Position numbers and translations under genes: made by a program. Source: Deltaproteobacteria bacterium (GTDB lineage: Bacteria; Myxococcota; B64-G9). Taken from it: a stretch of 35,174 bases of DNA. The stretch spans positions 1 through 35,174 of the forward strand of contig JAFCZJ010000094.1 in assembly GCA_019314375.1 (NCBI GenBank). Direction: 5' to 3'. Positions 15,773 to 24,200 of this stretch are shown one piece after another. The notes under the pieces were generated by a model, which was not told the origin of the DNA, did not search any database, and saw only the letters and a list, made by a program, of their open reading frames with translations. Each line of letters opens with the position of its first letter. Positions within the stretch are counted from its first letter, which is position 1.

Positions 15773-16117
15773 ATGACTGGATGGGGCCGCGGCTACTGCA
15801 GCGGTCAAACCCCACAACCCGGAGCCGGTCGGAGATTTGGACGCGGCGGCGGCCAAGGATATGGTGGCGGCGGTCGTGGATATGGTGGCGGCGGTCGTGG
15901 ATATGGCGGCGGCCGAGGAGCTGGCTGGGGTGCAGGTGCCGGCTGGAATGCAGGCCCAAGCTTTGCCCAACCCGTCTATGGACCCGAGCCCGTCAACACA
16001 ACACCCGAGGCCGAGCTGAACGTCCTACGCAACCAAGCTGAAGCCATGCGCCAAAGCCTGGAACAAATCGAGCTGCGTGTGCAGCAACTACAAGGCGACG
16101 AGGCCGAAGAGAGCTGA
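15773..16117 (+). CDS. DUF5320-like Gly-rich protein with C-terminal coiled coil
   Basis: A 114-residue protein behind AAGGAGG (start ATG 15773). The N-terminal 65 residues are Gly/Arg/Tyr/Trp-rich, with MTGWGRGYC and three GYGGGGR-type repeats. Residues about 80-110 (ELNVLRNQAEAMRQSLEQIE) form a short coiled coil. That is the layout of DUF5320 proteins, which regularly accompany MinD/NifX-type genes in anaerobes, with no known biochemical role. The coiled coil suggests an oligomeric scaffold, and the Gly-rich arm resembles the tail of the first operon gene. The gene is eight bases upstream of the fused ATPase. Confidence 0.75.
   Translation: MTGWGRGYCSGQTPQPGAGRRFGRGGGQGYGGGGRGYGGGGRGYGGGRGAGWGAGAGWNAGPSFAQPVYGPEPVNTTPEAELNVLRNQAEAMRQSLEQIELRVQQLQGDEAEES
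15857..15915 (+). repeat. 21-bp tandem repeat encoding GYGGGGR
   Basis: Units at 15857-15877 and 15878-15898 are identical, and a third diverges partway (from 15899). Unit length is a multiple of three, so copy-number change would keep the DUF5320-like frame. Confidence 0.9.
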
Positions 16118-16125
16118 GACAACCT

Positions 16126-17967
16126 ATGCGACTCGCCATCGTTAGTGGCAAAGGCGGCACAGGCAAAACCACCGTAGCAACGAGCTTGGCTCGTGTCTTA
16201 TCGCAAGGCACGGGCCAAGCAGCTTATCTGGACTGCGACGTGGAAGAGCCCAACGGCCATTTGTTTCTTCACCCCCAAGACCTACAAACAGAGCCCGTAA
16301 ACGTCATGGTGCCCAAGGTAGACATGACGCGTTGCGACCTTTGCGGTGCCTGTGGCGAGGCCTGTCAATTTCACGCGATCTTACCGATAAAAAAACAGGT
16401 GCTTACCTTTCCCAAGCTCTGTCACAGTTGCGGAGGCTGCGAACTCGCTTGCACCCGACAGGCCATCTCTCAAGTGCCGGTGCCGGTTGGGAAAATCGAG
16501 CGGGGTCGTTCCGACGACTTGACTTTCGTGCACGGAGTCTTGGACATCGGGCAGGCCATGGGCACCCCGGTCATCAAAGCCGTGCTGAAGGCCATGCCTC
16601 CCGAGGCCGACAAGGTGATCATCGACAGCCCACCCGGCACATCCTGCCCCGTGGTCGAAAGCTTGGGTGGTGCCGAGGCGGCCTTGCTGGTTTGTGAACC
16701 CACCCCCTTTGGACTCCACGACCTGGCCCTGGCCGTGGATGTGGTGCGCGCTCTGGGCATGCCCATGGGCCTGGTCATCAATCGCGCCGGTGCCGGTGGC
16801 GATGCCGAGGTGGAGGCCTTTGCCGAGGCCCAGTCTTTGCCGATCCTGGCTCGCCTCCCCCTGGAGCGCCAAGTGGCCGAGGCCTTTGCCCAGGGTCAAC
16901 TAGTCTGCGATGTCTCCGAAGCTTGGCACGCACGCTTTGTCGATCTCGGCAAGGCGGTCGTCGAACTGGCCCGCTCACCCCGCCCCAAGCCCAAGGCACC
17001 GCCTGCGGTGCAAAAAATCGACTCGACCCAGCCTCCGCCCAGCAAGATCCTGGAAAACGAACACCCCGAAAAAGCCACCCACAACCCAAAAGAAATCGTG
17101 GTCATCAGCGGCAAGGGAGGCACAGGAAAAACCTCCATCGCGGCCAGCTTGGCTTCTTTGGCCACAAATCCGGCCCTGGCCGACTGCGACGTCGACGCGG
17201 CTGATTTGCACCTGGTCTGCCCACCCAAAATCCGACAATCCTGGAGCTTTTCCGGCGGGACCAAGGCCCTCATCGAGCAGGAAGGTTGCACCCGTTGCGG
17301 CCTGTGCCAAGATCTTTGCCGCTTCGACGCCATCTCGGGCAATGCAGACGAGGGCTTTCTCGTCGACCCCATTGCATGTGAAGGCTGTAACGTCTGCATT
17401 GATCACTGTCCGACCCAGACCATTCGTCAAATTCAGCCCATCGAGGGACTCTGGTCTTTGAGCGACACCCCATATGGCCCCATGGCCCATGCTCGCCTGT
17501 CCCCCGGGGAGTCCAACAGCGGCAAGTTGGTCACCCTGGTAAGGCAAGAAGCCAAGGCCATCGCCCAGCTTGAAAACAAGGACATGGTCTTTGTAGACGG
17601 AAGCCCCGGCATCGGATGCCCGGTCCAGGCCTCACTAACAGACGCGGCCATGGCGGTCATTGTGACGGAGCCCAGCGTGGCGGGGATACATGACCTGAAG
17701 CGGGTTGCATCCCTCTGCAAGCAACTGAGCATCCGGGCCTGTGTGGTCATCAACAAGGCGGATTTGCACCCAGCGACCACGCAAGAAATCGAGGCCTTTG
17801 CCCACGAATCAGATCTTTTAGTGGCGGGTCGAATCCGGTATGATGCTGCCGTGACCCAGGCCCAGGTCGAACACCGGCCCGTGGTCGAGTTGCAAGACAG
17901 CAAAGCAGGGCAGGACATTAAGCGACTTTGGAAGGATTTGCGCCATGCGATCGGCATCACCACCTGA
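16126..17967 (+). CDS. Fused tandem MinD/ParA-type ATPase with four inserted [4Fe-4S] ferredoxin motifs
   Basis: A 613-residue protein made of two homologous halves, joined by a Pro/Lys-rich linker (about 283-322). Each half is a MinD-superfamily ATPase with the deviant Walker A GKGGTGKT (8-15 and 329-336). Each also has a two-cluster ferredoxin insertion: Cys70/73/76/80 and Cys99/102/105/109 in the first, Cys388/391/394/398 and Cys418/421/424/428 in the second. Both keep the D-SPPGT/D-GSPGI switch region. In Desulfovibrio orange-protein operons two such ATPases are separate genes (DVU2103, DVU2104); here they are a single chain. Likely role: ATP-driven handling or transfer of a metal-sulfur cluster among the NifX-like proteins. 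It overlaps the next gene by 23 bases. Confidence 0.92.
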   Translation: MRLAIVSGKGGTGKTTVATSLARVLSQGTGQAAYLDCDVEEPNGHLFLHPQDLQTEPVNVMVPKVDMTRCDLCGACGEACQFHAILPIKKQVLTFPKLCHSCGGCELACTRQAISQVPVPVGKIERGRSDDLTFVHGVLDIGQAMGTPVIKAVLKAMPPEADKVIIDSPPGTSCPVVESLGGAEAALLVCEPTPFGLHDLALAVDVVRALGMPMGLVINRAGAGGDAEVEAFAEAQSLPILARLPLERQVAEAFAQGQLVCDVSEAWHARFVDLGKAVVELARSPRPKPKAPPAVQKIDSTQPPPSKILENEHPEKATHNPKEIVVISGKGGTGKTSIAASLASLATNPALADCDVDAADLHLVCPPKIRQSWSFSGGTKALIEQEGCTRCGLCQDLCRFDAISGNADEGFLVDPIACEGCNVCIDHCPTQTIRQIQPIEGLWSLSDTPYGPMAHARLSPGESNSGKLVTLVRQEAKAIAQLENKDMVFVDGSPGIGCPVQASLTDAAMAVIVTEPSVAGIHDLKRVASLCKQLSIRACVVINKADLHPATTQEIEAFAHESDLLVAGRIRYDAAVTQAQVEHRPVVELQDSKAGQDIKRLWKDLRHAIGITT

Positions 17968-18739
17968 AGGACGAATCGCGAGAAACCTTATCGAGAAGGT
18001 GGTGAATGAAGCCAAACGACGCCGGGTCGTAGACGTCCGCATCGGCCTGAGCTACACGGCGGTGATCTTGGACGACGGTGCGGCGGGCGTGGCCTTGACC
18101 CTCCGTGAGGCCTCCGAGTATTGCTGTCATCATCGCCTTGACCCCATGCCTTTGGCTGGCCGCGGCGCGGAAGAGTTCATCGAAAAACTCCAGTCCGATT
18201 CACCCATCGACGCGGCCGTGGGCTTGGCCTGCATCAACGCCTTGCTCAACCGACCTCGGCCTGAGCAGGTGGCCGGTGACATCATGGAACAACTGAGCCT
18301 TGGCCCGGATGACCAGGTGGGCATGGTGGGCAATTTTCAACCCATCGTAAAACGCATCAAGCCCACCGGGGCCAAGCTGCATATTTTCGAGCGGATTGAA
18401 GCACCCAGCGGCAACCTATTGCCTGCTGAAGACGCCAAACGCGTGCTGCCTGACTGCTCGGTGGCCCTGATCACCGCGACCACGTTGATCAACCACACCC
18501 TGGACGATTTGATCGAGGCGGCCAGCCCTTGCCGGGAAGTCGTCCTGCTCGGCGCCTCAACCCCCTTGTGCCCGGAAGCCTTCCGCCAAACCGCCGTGAC
18601 CATGATCAGCGGCGTGACCATCCCTGATCCAAAACCCGTGCTTCAGATCATCAGCGAAGGCGGCGGCATGCATGTTTTCAAGCACCACGTCAACAAGGTG
18701 AACATCCCCCTGTCAGACCGAGGAGAACAAATCCCATGA
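17945..18739 (+). CDS. DUF4213/DUF364 (putative heavy-metal chelation) protein
   Basis: A 264-residue protein, start ATG 17945 inside the end of the ATPase gene with GGAAGGA upstream. The N-terminal part (about 10-105) fits DUF4213 (RIGLSYTAVILDDGAAGVALTL). The C-terminal part (about 115-255) fits the Rossmann-like DUF364 (VGMVGNFQPIVKRIKPTGAKLHIFE, then SVALITATTLINHTLDDLIEAA). The family has structures but no settled activity; a role in metal binding or metallocofactor insertion has been proposed. Being locked by overlaps between two cluster-handling ATPases supports a function in the same pathway. The stop overlaps the next start by ATGA. Confidence 0.85.
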   Translation: MRSASPPEGRIARNLIEKVVNEAKRRRVVDVRIGLSYTAVILDDGAAGVALTLREASEYCCHHRLDPMPLAGRGAEEFIEKLQSDSPIDAAVGLACINALLNRPRPEQVAGDIMEQLSLGPDDQVGMVGNFQPIVKRIKPTGAKLHIFERIEAPSGNLLPAEDAKRVLPDCSVALITATTLINHTLDDLIEAASPCREVVLLGASTPLCPEAFRQTAVTMISGVTIPDPKPVLQIISEGGGMHVFKHHVNKVNIPLSDRGEQIP

Positions 18740-19623
18740 CTGCTGAATCAAGCTGCAACACATGCAACAGCAACACTTGTTCGGCCAAGGAAAAAGGTGC
18801 CAACGAAAACGATGCTGAATTCCAGGCCCGTCAGGCCTTGGCCGCCAGGCTGTGTCGCATCAAACACAAGATCGTCGTGCTCTCGGGCAAAGGCGGCGTC
18901 GGCAAAAGCACGGCTTCCGTCAACCTGGCGGCAGGCTTGGCCGCCGAGGGCAAACGAGTGGGCCTGCTGGACATCGACATCCACGGCCCCAGCATCCCCA
19001 AACTGCTCAAAATTGAAAAAGCCCAGGTGCAAAACAGTGATGATGGCTTGATGCCGGTCCGAGTCGGCGACAATCTATTCGTCATGAGCATCGGCCTGCT
19101 CATGGGTGGCTCCAGCGACGCAATCATCTGGCGCGGACCCATGAAACACAACGCCATCCAGCAGTTCCTTCGGGACGTGGAATGGGGCGATCTGGACTAC
19201 ATGATCGTCGACTGCCCCCCTGGCACCGGAGACGAGCCCATGTCGGTGGTCCAACTCATCGGGGATGTGGACAGCGCCGTGGTCGTCACCACGCCCCAGG
19301 AGCTGGCCATCGTCGACGTGCGCCGCTCCATCATGTTCTGCCACCGGCTGGAGTTGCCCATACTCGGCGTGCTGGAGAACATGAGCGGATTCATCTGCCC
19401 CCACTGCAATGAGCGCGTTGACATTTTTGGCTCCGGTGGAGGCAAGGCCTTGGCTTCGGAGATGCACGTCGATTTCCTGGGTGCCGTCCCCATGGATCTC
19501 GAAGTGGTCAAATCGGGAGAGGAAGGCCGCCCCGTCGTCCTCGGTGCACCCGAGGCGGAGTCAGCCCAGGCATTCATGCGTGTGGTAAAACGCATTCTAG
19601 ATACGGATGAGAAAAAGCCGTAG
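18736..19623 (+). CDS. Mrp/NBP35-family Fe-S cluster carrier ATPase (ApbC-like)
   Basis: A 295-residue protein. Deviant Walker A GKGGVGKST (51-59), the IDIHGPSIP and DCPPGTGDEP motifs, and the cluster-bridging C-x2-C at Cys221/Cys224 (FICPHCNE). The N-terminus has three further cysteines (7, 10, 15), as in NBP35-type proteins that bind a second cluster. Mrp proteins bind and pass [4Fe-4S] clusters as dimers; a Mrp-family protein (DVU2109) is part of the Desulfovibrio orange protein complex. It starts with an ATGA overlap. Its stop codon lies inside the REP-like element 19620-19690. Confidence 0.93.
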   Translation: MTAESSCNTCNSNTCSAKEKGANENDAEFQARQALAARLCRIKHKIVVLSGKGGVGKSTASVNLAAGLAAEGKRVGLLDIDIHGPSIPKLLKIEKAQVQNSDDGLMPVRVGDNLFVMSIGLLMGGSSDAIIWRGPMKHNAIQQFLRDVEWGDLDYMIVDCPPGTGDEPMSVVQLIGDVDSAVVVTTPQELAIVDVRRSIMFCHRLELPILGVLENMSGFICPHCNERVDIFGSGGGKALASEMHVDFLGAVPMDLEVVKSGEEGRPVVLGAPEAESAQAFMRVVKRILDTDEKKP

Positions 19624-19690
19624 GGGCGGGGTTTACCCCCGCCCGAAGATCGCACGGGCGTACACGGGCGGGGATGAACCCCGCCCCTAC
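19620..19690. repeat. REP-like element: two GC-rich hairpins inside a perfect 14-bp inverted repeat
   Basis: Outer arms GTAGGGGCGGGGTT (19620-19633) and AACCCCGCCCCTAC (19677-19690) are perfect complements. Each arm also forms its own hairpin: GGGCGGGG/CCCCGCCC at 19624-19644 and again at 19666-19686. The layout is that of paired repetitive extragenic palindromes. It begins on the mrp stop codon and precedes the third NifX-like gene. Confidence 0.85.
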
Positions 19691-19722
19691 AAAAAGCGCA
19701 AAACAACACAAGGAGAACAATA

Positions 19723-20061
19723 ATGAAGATCGCCATTCCGACCGTCCAGGGTGCCCTTTGTCTGCATTTCGGCCATTGCGAAAAATTCGCGATCTTCGAA
19801 GTGGACATGGAGAAAAAAGAGATCATCGACAGCCAGATGCTCGCCCCGCCCGCCCACGAGCCCGGCGTATTGCCACGCTGGCTTGCAGGTGCCGGTGCCA
19901 ACGTGATCATCACCGGCGGCATGGGCATGATGGCCCAAAAGCTGTTCATCGAAAATGGCGTTGAGGTCATCTCCGGTGCCCCTGCTGACGACGCACAAAA
20001 GGTGGCACAAGCCTATATCAATGGGGACTTGACCACGGGCGCCAATGCGTGTGATCACTAG
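19723..20061 (+). CDS. NifX/NifB-like (PF02579, orange-protein family) protein
   Basis: A 112-residue protein, ATG 19723 behind AAGGAG. Third member of the Fe-Mo-cofactor-binding family in the operon, with MKIAIPTVQGALCLHFGHCEKFAIFEVD, then GANVIITGGMGMMAQKLF and a final amphipathic helix. The HFGHCE segment (His/Cys after the second strand) is typical of the MTH1175/orange-protein branch and could supply metal or sulfur ligands. It is separated from mrp by the REP-like element, so its expression may be set separately by mRNA processing. The next gene follows six bases later. Confidence 0.88.
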   Translation: MKIAIPTVQGALCLHFGHCEKFAIFEVDMEKKEIIDSQMLAPPAHEPGVLPRWLAGAGANVIITGGMGMMAQKLFIENGVEVISGAPADDAQKVAQAYINGDLTTGANACDH

Positions 20062-20067
20062 GGGCAC

Positions 20068-20265
20068 GTGCCCATCTATGTCTACATGTGCCAGGCTTGC
20101 GGCCTATTCGAAAAAAACCAAGCCATAAGCGACCCTCCGCTGAATTGTTGCCCCCATTGCGGCCAGGAAGTAAGACACCGCATCCAGCCAAGAAACGACC
20201 ACATCATCCAGGAGAGCACGCCTGCATGCCGGGAGGTACCTCCACGCCGCGAGGAGGGCGCATGA
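20068..20265 (+). CDS. Small FmdB-like zinc ribbon protein
   Basis: A 65-residue protein, GTG start 20068 behind AGGGG. It begins with the FmdB-family signature PIYVYMCQACGLFE and has two metal-binding knuckles, Cys8-x2-Cys11 and Cys28-x2-Cys31. FmdB-type ribbons are putative regulatory or scaffold proteins found near metalloenzyme genes; the biochemical role is not established. The tail is basic and disordered. It closes the ORP-like run and overlaps the following lipoprotein start by ATGA. Confidence 0.8.
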   Translation: MPIYVYMCQACGLFEKNQAISDPPLNCCPHCGQEVRHRIQPRNDHIIQESTPACREVPPRREEGA

Positions 20266-21236
20266 CACGTACATTTGGCATCATCACCCTGGGCGTCGCC
20301 CTGCTACTCGTGCTGGGCTGCTCCGACGATCTGCCGAAGAGCTTCAAGGCCATCCCCGCTGGGACAAAAATGATGGCCACCATCGATGCACCGGGACTCA
20401 TCCGAACCATGGAGCAGGCCGCCAAAGGTCTTGCTCCGGACAAGACCAAAGCGCATGGCGAACAATTCAAGCTTCTGAGCAAACAAGCCCTTGACTTGCT
20501 GGGCGTAGACATCCGGCAACTGAAGACCCTGCTGCTCATCGGCGATCCGGACAACCCTGCTCGCTCCGCCATACTGGCGGAAGGCCTGCGCATCGAAGGC
20601 CTGAAAGCCAACAAGCAAGGCGACCGCCACGGGATCCCCGTCTTCAGCCTGCCCCTCGGCATGTTTGCCGCTGAGCTGCCAGAAATGGGTGTCGTCATCG
20701 CATCCGGCCAGACAGGCCTGCATGCCGTCATCGACGCTTGGACAGGCAAAGCCAAACGCCTGGCTGATTCCAAAGATGGCAAAATAATCGAACGCCTGCT
20801 CAACACGGACAAGGATTTGGACCTGCTTCGCGTCTACATCCTTGGCGTCAAGATGCCCAAGATGCCGTTATTGTCTATCAATTTCCATGCGGCCGGCCTC
20901 TTTCTTCACGGGGATCGTGGCGTTGTAGCGGCCCTCCTCAGCGACGAGGCTGGGGCCAAGGATCTGGCATCAACGCTGCGCAAAGGCATCTCGTCTTTGC
21001 AGATGGTCATGGCCTTCGGAGGTGCTGCGGCCCTGACCGATGACTCCCCCATCCCCCTCGACAAGGCTTCAGCTGAGCTCCTGATGCGCCTTGTGGCCAA
21101 ACTCAGCAGCAGTCGAGAAAAAGACATGGTCAAGGTCAGTTGCAAGGCTGATATCAAACCCCTGCTGGCCAAGGCCACGGAAGTCGGCTTTGACCAACTG
21201 CAGGTCGAAATGCCTCCAGCCAACAACAAGCCCTGA
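20262..21236 (+). CDS. Lipoprotein of unknown function
   Basis: A 324-residue protein from ATG 20262, with GGAGG just upstream and an ATGA overlap with the zinc-ribbon gene. Longer frames upstream are out of context. Signal peptide MTRTFGIITLGVALLLVLGC with lipobox LVLGC, so Cys20 is lipidated. The mature part alternates helices and strands (FKAIPAGTKMMATIDAPGL, LLLIGDPDNPARSAILAEG, GVVIASGQTGLHAVIDAW). This resembles periplasmic DUF-type proteins of Myxococcota and Planctomycetota that carry repeated alpha/beta units, but I do not recognise the family. The coupling to the upstream operon may be only positional. Confidence 0.75.
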   Translation: MTRTFGIITLGVALLLVLGCSDDLPKSFKAIPAGTKMMATIDAPGLIRTMEQAAKGLAPDKTKAHGEQFKLLSKQALDLLGVDIRQLKTLLLIGDPDNPARSAILAEGLRIEGLKANKQGDRHGIPVFSLPLGMFAAELPEMGVVIASGQTGLHAVIDAWTGKAKRLADSKDGKIIERLLNTDKDLDLLRVYILGVKMPKMPLLSINFHAAGLFLHGDRGVVAALLSDEAGAKDLASTLRKGISSLQMVMAFGGAAALTDDSPIPLDKASAELLMRLVAKLSSSREKDMVKVSCKADIKPLLAKATEVGFDQLQVEMPPANNKP

Positions 21237-21260
21237 CACCACACCAACCGGGAGTTGCGC

Positions 21261-24200
21261 ATGCTTTTCAGTCACGCGCGTCTTTGTTTCTTCACCGTCT
21301 TGCTCATCTCGATCGCTTCGGCTTGCACTCCGCATCCGCTGATTCTTCAGACCCGCCCGAGCCAGTCGCTTCGCGCCAAAACCGAGCCATTGCGTGAAGC
21401 CGCTATCGACAAGGCCGCGGAGGGAGCAGATCCGGCATCTGCCCAGCAAAACCTGAAGGCGGTCTTGGCCCTGAGTCCGACGGATGTGCAAGCCCGCTGG
21501 TGGGCCGCACAATTTGCCGCACTCCAAGGCGATCGAGAGCAAGCCTTTCAGCACTGGCTGGCTGCCGCGGCGACCAACCATCCACTGGCCGAGGTCGCCA
21601 TGCGCGAGGCATCCCGTAGCCTCAGCCAGAGGCCCCAGGCTCAACAATTGGCCCAAGTGCTTGAAGCCGTAGTGGCGCGACCTGAGACCAGTCCCCTGGT
21701 CCGGGCTCGAGCTTTGGATTTTCTTGGCATCACCCGGCGCAGCCTCGGAGATTTCTCGGGCGCGGAAGCCGCCTTCGCTGATCTCAACCCGATCCGGGAA
21801 TGGATGTTGCTCGGCCCATTCGATAATGATCAAAACGCTGGCTTTGAACAAGCTTTCCCACCAGAACAAGGTTTGCAAAATTTTGAGGGTCGCTTCAAGG
21901 GCAAGCTGAAGCAGGTGGCCTGGCGTCCCGTGAAACATTTTGATTACGATGGCAGCGTCCCACTGGAGTCTCTGCTCGATCCGCACCGTTGGGCGACGGC
22001 CTACCTGGTCAGCCACGTCCACAGCGATGTCGAACAGGATGTCTCCATCCGCCTGGGCGCGCACCGCGGAGTCAAGGCCTGGGTCAACGGCGAGCTACTG
22101 CTGAGCAACGATGACGCCCATCGAGCCAGGCTCGATCAGCACGTGGTAAGCGCCAGATTGCGCTCGGGCTGGAACCGCCTCATGATCAAGGTCTGTCAGC
22201 GCACAGGTCGCTGGCAGCTCCGCCTTCGCCTGACATCGCCAGATGGTTCGGCCCTCGACAACATCCGCTGCGACAGGACCTGGCATGATGTCTCTGGGGG
22301 TCCCTCCGCCAAGACACAAACCCCTTCCGCCAGTCTCAATACCTGGTTTGCAAATCCAGGACGGATTCGGGGCGCCGGTCTTGACATCATCGAAGCCTGG
22401 TGGTGGCACAGACAGGGATTTCAAAAAGCCGCGCTCCGTCGCCTCTTGGAGCTTACGGCCAAGCGCCCCCAAAGCGCCTTGCATCAGGTACTGCTCGCCG
22501 AACTCCATTTCGATGCCGGCCACGATGGCCTTGCCCTCAAGGCCCTGGTGCGGGCCGAGGCCATCACGCCTGGATTGCCCTGGGCCGTGTTGCGCCGAGT
22601 CGAACATGAAACGGATCAAAAACGGCCTGAGCGCGCCATGCGCATTTTGGCACCCTTGCTCAAACTGAACCCCGTCCCCCAGGACATAGAGTCCTTCCAG
22701 GCCCTGCTGTTGCTCCGACGAGGCTGGAACGTGGACGCCCTGCGCGCCATCAAAACGAGCCTGGCCTCCCGACCCCATCGCTCATGGACCTGGAAAGTTC
22801 GAGGCATCCTGCACCGGCGCCTGGATCAGCACAAACAGGCCTGGCAAGCGACCAGGCGTGCCCTGGCCTTGCAGGCCGATGACTTGAGTAGCTTAGACTG
22901 GCTCATCAAAAACGCGCTGCAGCGACAGCGACCCACGGAAGCCCTGACTTGGCTCAAACGCAAGCAACGTACCTGGCCAAGCAATGTCTCGGCCATCCTC
23001 CAGGAGGTGGAGATCAAGTTGGCCCATGACGATGCGCCCGCCGCCACCGCTGCGCTGAATCGAGCTGAGGCCATTGCCACCGACCACTGGCGGGTGCACA
23101 AATTGCGCGGCGACATTCACTATCGCGTCGGCGACAAAAAACAAGCATTGGCGGCCTATGAGCGCTCGCTGGTCTTACAGCCAGACAATCCCAGGCTTCG
23201 GGAGTACGTGGACTTCTTGCTGCAGCGCAAGGATCTGATCTTCGAACGCTATGCCCTGGACGAAGCCCGCATCCAACAAATCCTGGCACAGGCTCCCGCC
23301 AAAGGAACCCACGCCGATGCGGACGCGGTCTTCATGCTCGACGACCACATCACCCATGTGTTCAGCGACGGCTCAGCCAAGCACCTCGTTCGCCAAATCT
23401 ATTATATCCAAAGCCCGCAAGGTCAACGTTCCCTGAGCCAATTTCGCGTTCCTGCCTCATCCAGTTTCAAGCTGGAGTTGGCCGAGACCGTGCAGCCGGA
23501 TGGCAGTCGTCAAGAAGCCACGTCCATCCGAAAAGGTGTCATACATCTGCCCAATGTACAGCCTGGGTCCATCCTCCATGTGGCCTACCGCTATGAATCC
23601 TCTTCAACAAGCTGGATGGAAGATCACTTCTCGATGAGCTTCAACTTCCAGGGCGATTTCCCCTCCCAACTGGCTCGCTGGGTTGTGGTCCTCCCAAAGG
23701 AGAAAAAACTAATCCACTACGTCCGAGGAAAACGTGTTCAACACCAGCAAGAAGCATTGGACCAGGAGCAGGCTCATATCTTCTCCCTGTCTCAAGCAAC
23801 CATGATTCACCGAGAGCCATGGCGTCCACCTTTGCGGGACCTCCGGTCGGCGGTCTATGTCTCCACGGTGCCGAACTGGGAAGAACTGGCCCGCTGGCAA
23901 AACAGCCTAATCCAGGATCAATTTGAAATCGATGAGGACATCCGAAGCCTAACCCAAAGCCTGGTGGCCAAGGCCAAAACGCAGGCCGAGAAAATCGACG
24001 CCATCTACCGCTTCGTGGCGAGAGACATCCGCTACCTGGATCATGACGTGGGCATCATGGGAAAAAAACCGAACAAAGCCGTGAACATCTTCGAAAACCG
24101 ATTCGGCGACTGCAAAGACAAGGCCACGCTGATGATCGCCATGCTGCGCGAAGTGGGCATCAAGGCCCATTACGCAGCGGTGCGAACCCGCAACAAGGGC

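Noticed and set aside
13184..20265. Nitrogenase cofactor gene cluster
   Set aside because: NifX-family proteins are present, but no nifH, nifD, nifK, nifE, nifN or nifB radical-SAM gene occurs, and the Mrp/MinD partners point to the ORP type.
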